From assembly GCA_964610165.1 (NCBI GenBank), contig CAZSUZ010000008.1, forward strand, positions 1 through 49,985: a stretch of DNA of 49,985 nucleotides, given 5' to 3'. Made by a program: the position numbers and the translations under genes. How positions within the stretch are numbered: the stretch's first letter is position 1; every line of letters begins with the position of its first letter. The stretch is from MFZZ01 sp964610165 (GTDB lineage: Bacteria > Patescibacteriota > Microgenomatia > UBA1406 > GWC2-37-13). Shown here one piece after another: positions 32,353 to 41,599 of the stretch. Below the pieces are notes generated by a model. The model did no database searches and had not been told where the DNA came from. It was given only the letters and a program-made list of their open reading frames with translations.

Positions 32353-32970
32353 TTACCAGTTTAATGTTACTGAACTTGAAGATACTTGCCACGAGTATGC
32401 AGGTCTTCTTGAATCATAAAATGCATCAGTAGTTGACAGGGTACCTTCAGGTGTACAGTGAGCTATTAATTTATAGTCACTACCATTTGAATTATATTGA
32501 TAACAATTAACTGTACCAGTAGCACAGCCAGAATTTGGTGATCTTGTATTTGCAATAGAATTTCTTGGATCTTGTGGAAGTTTTGGTATAAATATAGGCG
32601 CTAAATCTGGAATATAGCCAGTATCTCCTGTATCTGTTGTTGTGGATGTACCATCGCTATCTGAATCTGTAAATGTACCATTTGTATTTACACTTTCACA
32701 TAATCCACACCAACTGCCATCTCCAGTAACAACGGCCGAATCAACACACCCTGTTCTACCTACAGTGCTGGGATAGAAACCATTACGCGCTTTAAAAGAT
32801 TCAATCGCTTTTTGCATCTCTTTTAAATCTCCTTTTCGTTTTGCATTTCTTGCATCTTGTTGAATTGAGCTGTATGAAGATATTCCTATTACGGAAAGAA
32901 GTCCAATTATCGAAACAACAATAATAAGTTCAATTAATGTAAATCCATTTTTTGAACTATTTTTTAGCAT
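32353..32970 (-). CDS. Type IV pilin-like protein, tandem paralogue 2 with a full DxDxDG loop (205 aa)
   Basis: Prepilin starting MLKNSSKNGFTLIELIIVVS, cleavage between G9 and F10. Residues 102-113, DSDSDGTSTTTD, fit the EF-hand-like calcium loop DxDxDGxxxxxD exactly. Cysteines match those of paralogue 1 (GRTGC, WCGLC, SGCATG, VNCYQY, AHCTPEG), so a shared disulfide pattern is expected. CATAAT at 32982-32977 on the minus strand, six bases from the ATG, predicts a leaderless mRNA that reads on into paralogue 1. The pair must come from a tandem duplication. Confidence 0.87.
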   Translation of the reverse strand: MLKNSSKNGFTLIELIIVVSIIGLLSVIGISSYSSIQQDARNAKRKGDLKEMQKAIESFKARNGFYPSTVGRTGCVDSAVVTGDGSWCGLCESVNTNGTFTDSDSDGTSTTTDTGDTGYIPDLAPIFIPKLPQDPRNSIANTRSPNSGCATGTVNCYQYNSNGSDYKLIAHCTPEGTLSTTDAFYDSRRPAYSWQVSSSSVTLNW

Positions 32971-32976
32971 AAAAAC

Positions 32977-32982
32977 ATTATG
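32977..32982 (-). promoter_or_regulatory. -10 box for the leaderless pilin at 32970
   Basis: CATAAT with six bases between it and the ATG at 32970. Confidence 0.45.
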
Positions 32983-33095
32983 AATAAACCGTCATTAAAA
33001 TGCAAGTGAATTCCATAAAAACCCGTGATATAATATCTTTACTTTAAGAAGGTTTATCTTGTTTTTACCCATTTGTCAGGGATATTTAATTATGC

Positions 33096-33124
33096 TTGAC
33101 ATTGAAGGGTACATAAACTAGAAT
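33096..33124 (+). promoter_or_regulatory. 16S rRNA promoter
   Basis: Perfect TTGACA at 33096-33101, a 17-base spacer and TAGAAT at 33119-33124; start expected near 33131. A second possible start site lies upstream, an extended -10 TGATATAAT at 33026-33034. Tandem promoters are common before rRNA genes. Confidence 0.8.
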
Positions 33125-33143
33125 AAATTCCTTGCACATTAAC

Positions 33144-33287
33144 AACAAGTAGTAATTTTTTGATCAAAATATTTTCCTCGCAGAATATTTTTTGATCAGT
33201 CAGCAATATACATTTTTAGTCTGGTGAATGGGTTAGGAAGAAGAGATTTTTCCTAACAACACGATTCTTTAAGAGTTTCTCTTAAAG
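33144..33287 (+). other. 5' half of the pre-16S processing stem and leader hairpins
   Basis: AACAAGTAGTAATTTT (33144-33159) is a perfect 16-base complement of 34888-34903. The stretch 33214-33238 (ending GAATGGGTTAGGA) pairs with 34860-34884 over 25 positions, with three G-U pairs and one mismatch. Between these arms a local hairpin (33161-33173 with 33184-33198) forms. GTTAGGAA (33232-33239) can also pair locally with TTCCTAAC (33250-33257), which competes with the long stem. A further hairpin, CTTTAAGAG (33267-33275) with CTCTTAAAG (33279-33287), ends next to the mature 5' end. Confidence 0.8.
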
Positions 33288-33288
33288 T

Positions 33289-34796
<1,508 letters not shown>

Positions 34797-34859
34797 CTTT
34801 TTTTTATAATCTTTTCATTTCTTTTTTAAAGAAAAAAAAAGAGGTTTAGGTACTTGAAA

Positions 34860-34903
34860 TCCTAACCCGTTCAACAGATTAAAGCTGAAAATTACTACTT
34901 GTT
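34860..34903 (+). other. 3' half of the pre-16S processing stem
   Basis: TCCTAACCCGTTC at 34860-34872 and the continuation to 34884 pair with 33214-33238; AAAATTACTACTTGTT at 34888-34903 pairs perfectly with 33144-33159. The stem ends six bases before the ATG of the 34910 gene. A TATAAT at 34805-34810 lies between the 16S 3' end and this arm and could start a separate transcript. Confidence 0.8.
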
Positions 34904-34909
34904 ACTACT

Positions 34910-35407
34910 ATGCCAGAGAAAAATCTTCCTCAATTAGAACAATATATTCCTCCCTTAATTCGTGTTCCAATAAGTCTTAACAAATATTATCAATGTGTTC
35001 AAAATGCTGGATTAATACAGGAAGCACCAACACAGACATCTGATGAAATGGTTCATACAATCTATAATTATGCTGATCCAGATGAAAGAGTTGAACTCAT
35101 TATTAACGAATATTCACATCAAAGTATAATTCGTCCAGATCTGTATATACCATTAATTGTCGAGTCCTATAAAAATCCATTACTTTTTGATGGATTACTG
35201 CAATTTGATCCACATATTCGAAGCAACATTTTTGGAAGTGCAAATTGTATAAAAGCAGAATTAGAAACAGAACAAGCAAAATTTTCTTTGGGAGTTAGTT
35301 TATTAAATGAATTAGATCAAGATAATGCAACTATTGCATTACGTCTTCTTACAACTCATATTGCGTATCTACATAATCTTAATGTAGAGTTATTATCTGA
35401 TCGCTAA
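34910..35407 (+). CDS. Hypothetical protein downstream of 16S rRNA (165 aa)
   Basis: Unrecognised. Predicted mostly helical and soluble: LPQLEQYIPPLIRVPISLNK, DPDERVELIINEYSHQS and TEQAKFSLGVSLLNELDQDN are the clearer helices. No signal peptide or membrane segment. The ATG lies six bases beyond the rRNA processing stem with no SD. It may be read from the rRNA promoter after cleavage by RNase III, or from the TATAAT at 34805-34810. The last 15 bases overlap the 3' end of the convergent membrane-protein gene. Codon use looks like that of its neighbours. Confidence 0.7.
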   Translation: MPEKNLPQLEQYIPPLIRVPISLNKYYQCVQNAGLIQEAPTQTSDEMVHTIYNYADPDERVELIINEYSHQSIIRPDLYIPLIVESYKNPLLFDGLLQFDPHIRSNIFGSANCIKAELETEQAKFSLGVSLLNELDQDNATIALRLLTTHIAYLHNLNVELLSDR

Positions 35408-35821
35408 TATAATCTGTTGATACAGTGCTATATATGTTGGCGGCAATACTTCCCAAAATTTTATAAAAACAATAAGTGCCGTTATAGCAACTGTTGCATG
35501 AACTGTCATAATTGTTTGATAAAAAATATAAACAGCATGGTTATCTATATGTTTAAAACCAAAGTCATGTGGTCTATATGTTCTGTCTCCAAATTGTTGT
35601 AAAAACCAATATAAAACTTCTCCTAATGAACGGATAGAAAAGAAAATAGACCAAATAAGTAAGCCAAATGGTAAAGATATGAGTGAAAAAATAAAAATAA
35701 TAATATGAAATGGGATAAAAATGAAGGAATCTCCCCAAACATAAATACCGATCATTTTAAAATACGAAGGACAGTCGGTAAAAAATTTTTTATTATCTGT
35801 TTTATTAAAAAAACGGTACAT
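35393..35821 (-). CDS. Membrane protein of unknown function (142 aa)
   Basis: Unrecognised. Three hydrophobic segments: about residues 22-48, 49-68 and 107-135. The middle loop RSLGEVLYWFLQQFGDRTYR and PHDFGFKHIDNHAVYIFYQT carries several His and Asp residues. TATAAT on the minus strand (35835-35830) lies eight bases before the ATG, again a leaderless arrangement. It overlaps the convergent 34910 gene by 15 bases at the 3' end. Confidence 0.65.
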   Translation of the reverse strand: MYRFFNKTDNKKFFTDCPSYFKMIGIYVWGDSFIFIPFHIIIFIFSLISLPFGLLIWSIFFSIRSLGEVLYWFLQQFGDRTYRPHDFGFKHIDNHAVYIFYQTIMTVHATVAITALIVFIKFWEVLPPTYIALYQQIILAIR

Positions 35822-35829
35822 ACCAACAC

Positions 35830-35835
35830 ATTATA
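35830..35835 (-). promoter_or_regulatory. -10 box for the 35821 membrane-protein gene
   Basis: TATAAT with eight bases between it and the ATG at 35821. Confidence 0.5.
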
Positions 35836-35842
35836 CAGGATT

Positions 35843-36661
35843 TTATGTTATTACTACTTTATGCCCTGGAATAATTTCTTCAAAATGATACAATCCTGTT
35901 TCTGCGGTATGGTCAAGTACATCTGCGTAAATACTTATTTCTAAAAATGGATCATCTGGATTACCAGTTGTACCTGGATAAATAATTAATGAATTTGCTT
36001 GACCATCAAATAAACTTTTTACATATTGAGCAGTTTTGGTTTCTCCATTAACTGTAATAGTAACCTCATCTCCATATCCATGTTTTTCTTGTATAACAGA
36101 TTCTGGAGCTGTTGTAATAATATTGCCAAAGCTATCAATATGAGCAATATAATTATCTTGTAATTCTGGAATCATGTTTAAATGTGCTTCTTCTAAATCT
36201 AAATCATCTTGTTTGGATTCCATTAGCAAAGAAACAATGCGTGCAAAATTATCTCTGGCTCTAAAACTCCCTGTATCTGGAAGACCAGGGTACTGAAATA
36301 CTGCTTCGATTTTAGATTTAATAAGTGAATATACAAATCCACTATTTGCACCAACAATATGAAGTCCAGATTTTAATCTTACAATAACAAATTGTCCCCA
36401 TTGTTTAGAAAGTCCTTCTGCATTATCCGCAACAGAATCTGATCCTTGAAAAATTACAGTGTCAAGTGGACGACCAAAGCGTTCTTCTGTTTCTACAAGT
36501 TGTGACAATATATATGCAGTATGAATTGTGGAAGGAGTAGAAGATACAAAAGAAATATTTGGATGTGAAGGATTATCTAAATAACCTTCAACTGTCGTTT
36601 TTATTTCTTGAGATGTTAATGAATCTGTTGCCCAATCGGCAACCACTATAAGTTTTTTCAT
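35843..36661 (-). CDS. DUF62-type (SAM hydrolase/halogenase fold) protein, divergent copy 1
   Basis: A 272-residue protein of the S-adenosyl-L-methionine hydroxide adenosyltransferase family, by pattern. Seen: SGLHIVGANSGFVYSLI where the family has PDNGLL; TGSFRARDNFARIVSLLME for the STFHGRDIFAPVAA block; and AHIDSFGNIITTAPESVI for DRFGNLITN. The N-terminal TDFG motif is replaced by ADWATDS, and VDPGVG by FQGSDSV, so substrate binding may differ. Canonical members hydrolyse SAM to adenosine and methionine; that activity should not be assumed. The start lies seven bases from a palindromic repeat that fills the spacer after copy 2. Confidence 0.7.
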   Translation of the reverse strand: MKKLIVVADWATDSLTSQEIKTTVEGYLDNPSHPNISFVSSTPSTIHTAYILSQLVETEERFGRPLDTVIFQGSDSVADNAEGLSKQWGQFVIVRLKSGLHIVGANSGFVYSLIKSKIEAVFQYPGLPDTGSFRARDNFARIVSLLMESKQDDLDLEEAHLNMIPELQDNYIAHIDSFGNIITTAPESVIQEKHGYGDEVTITVNGETKTAQYVKSLFDGQANSLIIYPGTTGNPDDPFLEISIYADVLDHTAETGLYHFEEIIPGHKVVIT

Positions 36662-36668
36662 AATCAGT

Positions 36669-36767
36669 TGTCATTCCCGCGCGCTGCCTTTATAAGGCGA
36701 GTCCCTTTAGGGGGAAAGCGGGAATCTATAAAATTAAACTGGATCCTCGATCAAGTCGAGGATGACA
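36669..36767 (-). repeat. Palindromic mobile repeat (copy 2)
   Basis: A 99-bp element bounded by TGTCAT (36669-36674) and ATGACA (36762-36767). Its inner hairpins are ATTCCCGC (36673-36680) with GCGGGAAT (36718-36725), GCCTT with AAGGC (36686-36698), and ATCCTCGA (36743-36750) with TCGAGGAT (36756-36763). Read on the minus strand it has the same order of blocks as copy 1 in pheS. It fills nearly the whole 114-base spacer between the two DUF62-type genes. Confidence 0.85.
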
Positions 36768-36775
36768 TCTAATTC

Positions 36776-37570
36776 TTAAAAAAGTTCAATTCCAGAATGT
36801 AAACCTAATTCTTTTGCTGCACTTTTACCTTGAATATCAATTTCCAAAAATCTTTTATTTTGATATCCAGAACTTCCAATAATAAGACCAATTTCTCCAT
36901 TTGGAATATCTTTTAATCTGTTATAGCAAGTAAATTCTCCAACTTTTGTTTTTACTTTTTTGCCTGGAGCAAAATCAATTTCTTCTGGAAGAATGGTTGT
37001 TTTGGAATTTCCAAAATTATCTACCCACCAAACAGTTTTTGGTGCTTCAGGAATTTCATCTAGACTCATTTCTTCTGCAGGAACATCTTCATTTTCGTAA
37101 ACCCATTTTGCCATAAATGGAAGATATTCATAACTTCTAAATTGTGTTAATACTGTTCGATCTTTTGCACTTTCTTCAAATTTGCCAGCTTTAACCATCT
37201 GTTCAAGAACGGTTGGGATATCTGTAACGTAGAGTTTATCAATTAAACCAAATTTTTTAGCAAGTGAAAGTGTTTGTCCTGCTACAGTTGTTGCAATTAC
37301 TTTTTTATTATGTCTAAAGAATCCAAAAGGAGTACCGTTTGGATATTTTTTACCAGATCCATGACGTGGTGCCGCGTTTACCAAAATAACACCTTCATCT
37401 CCTGTTGCTGCATCAATAACATCAACTAAATTACCTGCTGCTTCAATTTCATTAAAATTATTGATACCCATAAACGTAACATTTGCTTGTGGAAATAAAA
37501 TTGAGGCACGTGTTCCTTGACGACCCATTTCATTAGCATCTCGACAATCGTTTATGATAGTTACAAACAT
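36776..37570 (-). CDS. DUF62-type (SAM hydrolase/halogenase fold) protein, divergent copy 2
   Basis: A 264-residue relative of the previous gene. INDCRDANEMGRQGTR stands where TDFG-x-x-D occurs, ILVNAAPRHGSG where VDPGVG occurs, and WWVDNFGNSKTTILPEEI matches the DRFGN block of the C-terminal beta-barrel; LIIGSSGYQNKRFLEIDIQG gives the closing G-S-x-G-x-x-E-I pattern. The family's catalytic Asp and His residues cannot be placed with confidence. TATAAA ends five bases before the ATG (minus strand), so it is probably the first gene of the pair. Two paralogues side by side suggest a hetero-oligomer, but this is inference. Confidence 0.7.
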   Translation of the reverse strand: MFVTIINDCRDANEMGRQGTRASILFPQANVTFMGINNFNEIEAAGNLVDVIDAATGDEGVILVNAAPRHGSGKKYPNGTPFGFFRHNKKVIATTVAGQTLSLAKKFGLIDKLYVTDIPTVLEQMVKAGKFEESAKDRTVLTQFRSYEYLPFMAKWVYENEDVPAEEMSLDEIPEAPKTVWWVDNFGNSKTTILPEEIDFAPGKKVKTKVGEFTCYNRLKDIPNGEIGLIIGSSGYQNKRFLEIDIQGKSAAKELGLHSGIELF

Positions 37571-37723
37571 AGGAGTTTATATTAAATATTAATATGATAG
37601 AAAGTATATACATAATTGTGTAACTTTGCTATCTGAGAAAAGTTTATAATACTATATTTTTTTTCAATAATCTAGGGTTTATTATTGTTGAAGTTTTGAT
37701 ATAATGGTAAGATTGCAAATATA

Positions 37724-37795
37724 GGGTGTATGGCTCAGTGGTAGAGCGCGTTCCTGATAAGAACGAGGTCGAAGGTTCGATCCCTTCTACACCCA
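37724..37795 (+). tRNA. tRNA-Ile (anticodon GAT)
   Basis: A 72-base cloverleaf: acceptor GGGTGTA with TACACCC, D-stem GCTC/GAGC, anticodon stem CGTTC/GAACG around CTGATAA (anticodon GAT), T-stem GAAGG/CCTTC around TTCGATC. 3' CCA not encoded. An extended -10, TGATATAAT at 37697-37705, lies 18 bases upstream. Confidence 0.96.
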
Positions 37796-37806
37796 CATTT
37801 CTTCTT

Positions 37807-37879
37807 GGACTCTTAGCTCAGTTGGTAGAGCATTCGGCTTACATCCGAAAGGTCACAGGTTCGAGCCCTGTAGGGTCCA
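37807..37879 (+). tRNA. tRNA-Val (anticodon TAC)
   Basis: A 73-base cloverleaf: acceptor GGACTCT with AGGGTCC (one G-T pair), D-stem GCTC/GAGC, anticodon stem TTCGG/CCGAA around CTTACAT (anticodon TAC), T-stem ACAGG/CCTGT around TTCGAGC. 3' CCA not encoded. It follows tRNA-Ile by 11 bases and is probably co-transcribed. Confidence 0.96.
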
Positions 37880-37904
37880 CACTGCTTAAACTCTTAAACT
37901 ATAG

Positions 37905-37910
37905 TATAAT
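37905..37910 (+). promoter_or_regulatory. -10 box of the 37962 cassette
   Basis: TATAAT, giving a leader of about 45 bases with GGAGG at 37953-37957. No good -35 is seen. Confidence 0.5.
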
Positions 37911-37961
37911 TTCTATGACTGTATGGGCTGTTTAATGACTATATCCTAATACGGAGGTTAC

Positions 37962-38381
37962 ATGAACCGCTTAATGGTAAGAGAAGTTCATGAAGGTCAA
38001 ATCCTTGATGTAGATGAACTTGTTCCTGGATTAATGGTAAAACAGTTCACTAAACAAGTTGGATACACGCCAACGCTATTGATTTTAGATCATCCATACC
38101 TCGATGACAAACATCGCTGGTGGGTAGCAGTTTTGCATTGTGAGCTAAGTGCAATAACAACAATTTCACTTGCTGATAATGCTGTAATTAGTTATCCAGA
38201 CAACTCATGGCATTCATCACAGTACCTAGTTAAAGTAAGTATATCCGAGAATGTTATGGTGTATGTCTCTGTTGGATACACTGATGACCATGGAGAACCA
38301 AGAATGTCTGCAGGACGTGGGTACAATCCTTCGAAAAGAAGAGATCTCATTCACCTGCTTACTCAAAGTATTGATATCTAG
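37962..38381 (+). CDS. Small soluble protein of unknown function (139 aa), SD-led cassette
   Basis: Unrecognised. GGAGG at 37953-37957 fixes the ATG. Mostly beta by pattern: LVPGLMVKQFTKQVGYTPTL, HRWWVAVLHCELSAITTISL and YLVKVSISENVMVYVSVGYT read as strands. The C-terminus is a basic segment, RGYNPSKRRDLIHLLTQSI, whose final (D/E)-L-I-x-L-L recalls the ends of the small proteins at 406 and 840. One cysteine; no signal peptide. Promoter, leader and strong terminator make it a self-contained cassette like the other five. Confidence 0.65.
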   Translation: MNRLMVREVHEGQILDVDELVPGLMVKQFTKQVGYTPTLLILDHPYLDDKHRWWVAVLHCELSAITTISLADNAVISYPDNSWHSSQYLVKVSISENVMVYVSVGYTDDHGEPRMSAGRGYNPSKRRDLIHLLTQSIDI

Positions 38382-38404
38382 TCAATATAATGCCTCTCTT
38401 TCTT

Positions 38405-38434
38405 GAAAAAACCTCAAGGAGGAGAGGTTTTTTC
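38405..38434. terminator. Intrinsic terminator of the 37962 cassette
   Basis: GAAAAAACCTC (38405-38415) pairs with GAGGTTTTTTC (38424-38434), including a run of six T. It is symmetric and so could act in both directions. Confidence 0.9.
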
Positions 38435-38486
38435 ATAGTTTCTTATTATCTTTACACCACATCCTCATTCATGATATCCTGATACT

Positions 38487-40730
38487 ATGGCAGAAAAACG
38501 TTCCTCATATTTTGGTAATTTAATAGAAGCTCTTTCAAATTTATTTATCTTTTTTCCATACTTTTTTTCTGTTACAACACTTACCAAAACACTTTTTTCT
38601 CCTTGGAAAAATTTAAAAGCAAAAAAAACAATTCGTGGTTTTACGTTTAGCGAATTTTTTGGTCGATTAAGTTTTAATTGGGTTTCCCGATTTATTGGCT
38701 TTGTCATGCGTTTTTCTATTCTTGTTTTCTTTGTATTCTTTATGGGGTTTTATATGCTTAGTATTCCTTTTATTTTTTTAATTGCTTTCATGTTGTATCC
38801 ATTTGCAATTATGAAAAATAATGTACTACAAAGTGAAACAGAGAACAAAGAAGAATTGAAAAATAAATTTATTGAAAGCCACATGTTAAATCTGGATTAC
38901 AAACCTTCAGTTGAAAAGTGGTTTGAATATTTATACGAAACTCAATTAAAACATACACCCTGGTGGAAACTAAAAAAACTTATTTCAACACCACCACTTG
39001 CACGAGATTGGGCTGTAGGGTATACACCAACTCTTGATGAATATACAGAGGATTTAACTAAAACTTCTTATCAATTAACAATTCGCAATCATATTATTGG
39101 CCGTGAAAAAGAATCCGAGCTTATTGAACGAGTACTTTCTCAATCAGAAGAAGCAAATGCTATTTTAGTTGGTGAAAAAGGAGTTGGTAAACATACAATA
39201 ATAAATTTATTTGCTAAAAAAATTTATGAAGGACGCACCAGTCCATTACTTGCATATAAAAGGCTTCTTAAGCTGAATATGGAGAAAATATTAACCCAGC
39301 AAACTGATGGTAAAAAAAGAGAACAGTTTTTTGAACAACTTTTAGCCGAAGCAGCAGAAACTAAAAACGTTATTATAGTTATAGATTCTATAGAACGATA
39401 TATGTCAGTAGGAGAAGGACATGTAGATTTATCTTCTTCTATAGAAAAATTTGCAAGTTCATCTTATGTTCAATTTCTTGGTATAACAACACCATTTTTA
39501 TATGAAAAATTTATTTATCCAAATGAATTATTAAGAGGAGCATTTTCTAAAGTCGATGTAGAAGAAATTTCAAAAGAAAAAGCATTTACTATAATGCTTG
39601 ATCAAGCACTTCAATTTGAAAAAAGATACAAAATTACCATTCCCTACGAAACAATTTTAGCTGTTATAGATAAAAGTAATTATTATATAACGACAATTCC
39701 TTTCCCTGAAAAAGCTTTGCAACTGCTGGATTGGGCAAGTGTGTATACCGTTCAAACGTTAAAACGAGAAATAATTACTCCAGAAATAATTGATACTGTT
39801 ATTGCAACACGCACAAATGTCCCAACAACTGTTTCATCAGAAACAAAACAAAAATTATTACACATGGAAGAATTGTTACAAAAAGCAATTCTGGGGCAGG
39901 ATCATGCTATAAAAGAAGTAGCATCTACCATTCGTAGATCTTTTTTACTCATTGGTAAACGAAAAAAACCTATCGCTTCATTTTTATTTTTAGGACCAAC
40001 AGGTGTTGGGAAAACAGAAACAGCAAAAGTTATTTCAGATGTATTTTTCGGGGAAACTACTGAAATGATTAGATTTGACATGTCTTTATATCAAACAAAA
40101 CAGGATATTGCTAAATTAATTGGTTCTGTAGAAACATTAAACCCCGGATTATTAACCAATGAAATTCGAGAAAATCCCTATGCTGTATTACTTATTGATG
40201 AAATAGAAAAAGCAAACAAAGATTTGCTTAATATTTTTCTGACTATTTTGGATGAAGGTTATTTTTCAGATGGTTATGGTCAACGAGTAGATTGTAAAAA
40301 CTTAATTATTATTGCAACAAGTAATGCTGGTGCACAAGATATGCAACAATTGCTTATTAAACAAGCACTTCAAGATAATGAAACAGCAACTACAGATTTT
40401 GTTATGAATTTTCTTATTGAAAGAGGATTATTTTCACCAGAATTTTTAAATCGATTTGATGGCATTATTACCTATAAACAACTCGGAAATGATACAGCAT
40501 TTAATCTGGCTAAACAAATTGTCCAAGATATTGATCGCGAAATCTATGAGATGCATAAAGTCCATATAAAAGTTGCAGATGAAACAGTAAAACAACTTAT
40601 TGAAAAAGGGTACAACTCCCAATTTGGTGTACGAAATTTAGAACGAGTAATGCGACAATATGTAGAGGATAAAGTTGCTAAACTTGTTCTTGAAGGAAAT
40701 ACTCAACCGGAGCAAGTTATTACGTTGTAA
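38487..40730 (+). CDS. Membrane-anchored Clp/ClpB-like AAA+ ATPase
   Basis: A 747-residue protein. Instead of the Clp N-domain it has about 115 residues with two or three membrane segments (about 15-32 and 68-108). The first AAA+ module has Walker A GEKGVGKHT at about 229, but its Walker B region reads VIIVIDSIERY with no DE pair, so hydrolysis there is doubtful. The second module is canonical: GPTGVGKTE at about 503, LLIDEIEKAN, the sensor IIIATSNAGA and the Clp C-domain with NRFDGIITY and FGVRNLERVMRQ. No ClpP loop (IGF/IGL type) is evident, so a disaggregase or membrane-protein remodelling role is more likely than proteolysis. It overlaps the convergent DUF1189 gene by 11 bases. Confidence 0.85.
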   Translation: MAEKRSSYFGNLIEALSNLFIFFPYFFSVTTLTKTLFSPWKNLKAKKTIRGFTFSEFFGRLSFNWVSRFIGFVMRFSILVFFVFFMGFYMLSIPFIFLIAFMLYPFAIMKNNVLQSETENKEELKNKFIESHMLNLDYKPSVEKWFEYLYETQLKHTPWWKLKKLISTPPLARDWAVGYTPTLDEYTEDLTKTSYQLTIRNHIIGREKESELIERVLSQSEEANAILVGEKGVGKHTIINLFAKKIYEGRTSPLLAYKRLLKLNMEKILTQQTDGKKREQFFEQLLAEAAETKNVIIVIDSIERYMSVGEGHVDLSSSIEKFASSSYVQFLGITTPFLYEKFIYPNELLRGAFSKVDVEEISKEKAFTIMLDQALQFEKRYKITIPYETILAVIDKSNYYITTIPFPEKALQLLDWASVYTVQTLKREIITPEIIDTVIATRTNVPTTVSSETKQKLLHMEELLQKAILGQDHAIKEVASTIRRSFLLIGKRKKPIASFLFLGPTGVGKTETAKVISDVFFGETTEMIRFDMSLYQTKQDIAKLIGSVETLNPGLLTNEIRENPYAVLLIDEIEKANKDLLNIFLTILDEGYFSDGYGQRVDCKNLIIIATSNAGAQDMQQLLIKQALQDNETATTDFVMNFLIERGLFSPEFLNRFDGIITYKQLGNDTAFNLAKQIVQDIDREIYEMHKVHIKVADETVKQLIEKGYNSQFGVRNLERVMRQYVEDKVAKLVLEGNTQPEQVITL

Positions 40731-41586
40731 CTTCTTTATACTGCGTTAAGATTATAACCATCCATAACAAAAAGCTAGCTATAAAAAGTAACGGAATTGC
40801 TGCTCCTGTAAAAAATAAGATAACCATAATAATGAGCGGAATAGTTACTGCATGTAAACCCATTTGAAATATTTTCAAGAAGGGCAGATTAATTTTTAAC
40901 AGTAAAGCAAAGACAAATGTAATAACAGATAATAAAGCAACAACAATAATGTTTCTCATAAACTCAAATACTGCAGCAATAAATGGGACAATAAGTAATA
41001 CACCAACTAAAACGAACGGAGCTGTTTTAGGAATTGAGTCTAAAAATGGATAGGCCATTGCTAAAAATTGCTCGTAGGTATTTCTATCAATTTGTTTGAT
41101 ACCTATTTCTTTTTGCAACTCTTTAATAGATGTAACCGAATAACTTCTGTCATTACTTTCTGGATAAACTACAGAATCATCTGTTACTAAAAAGAATGTG
41201 TCGTAATCATAATAATCTTCAATTTGAGCTTTAGTATCTATTGTAACAATGTACTTTATATCTTCATCGGTAACTTCTGGAATATGTAAAAACACAGGTT
41301 CTTCTTGATTTGTGGTTACAATTCCATCCGTAATGGTAATAACTAAATCTGTTGGATAAAACGTATTTAAACGGCTTTTAGCAATAGTAACAAATTCAGG
41401 AAGTTTTGGTAATAATGTAACAAAGTAAGTAACTGATGTTGCTATAAATATAAAAATAAAGATATAAGACAAAAAGAATAGATATTTTAGTGAAAAAGTA
41501 ATAGGTGCTTTTACAATATCTTTATAGTAGGCGGGACTGGAAATACTTTTAATAAAACTGTTATAAAATGTTTTTAGCTTATTCAT
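40720..41586 (-). CDS. DUF1189-family membrane protein
   Basis: A 288-residue membrane protein. N-terminal FYNSFIKSISSPAYYKDIVK followed by an amphipathic and then a hydrophobic helix is the DUF1189 hallmark. A soluble loop (about 65-185) lies between the first membrane segment and three more near the C-terminus (about 193-285). Function unknown. TAGAAT on the minus strand ends seven bases before the ATG, overlapping the stop region of the HAD gene upstream. Confidence 0.75.
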   Translation of the reverse strand: MNKLKTFYNSFIKSISSPAYYKDIVKAPITFSLKYLFFLSYIFIFIFIATSVTYFVTLLPKLPEFVTIAKSRLNTFYPTDLVITITDGIVTTNQEEPVFLHIPEVTDEDIKYIVTIDTKAQIEDYYDYDTFFLVTDDSVVYPESNDRSYSVTSIKELQKEIGIKQIDRNTYEQFLAMAYPFLDSIPKTAPFVLVGVLLIVPFIAAVFEFMRNIIVVALLSVITFVFALLLKINLPFLKIFQMGLHAVTIPLIIMVILFFTGAAIPLLFIASFLLWMVIILTQYKEVTT

Positions 41587-41593
41587 ATTGACT

Positions 41594-41599
41594 ATTCTA
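41594..41599 (-). promoter_or_regulatory. -10 box for the leaderless DUF1189 gene
   Basis: TAGAAT with seven bases between it and the ATG at 41586; it overlaps the 3' end of the HAD gene. Confidence 0.5.
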
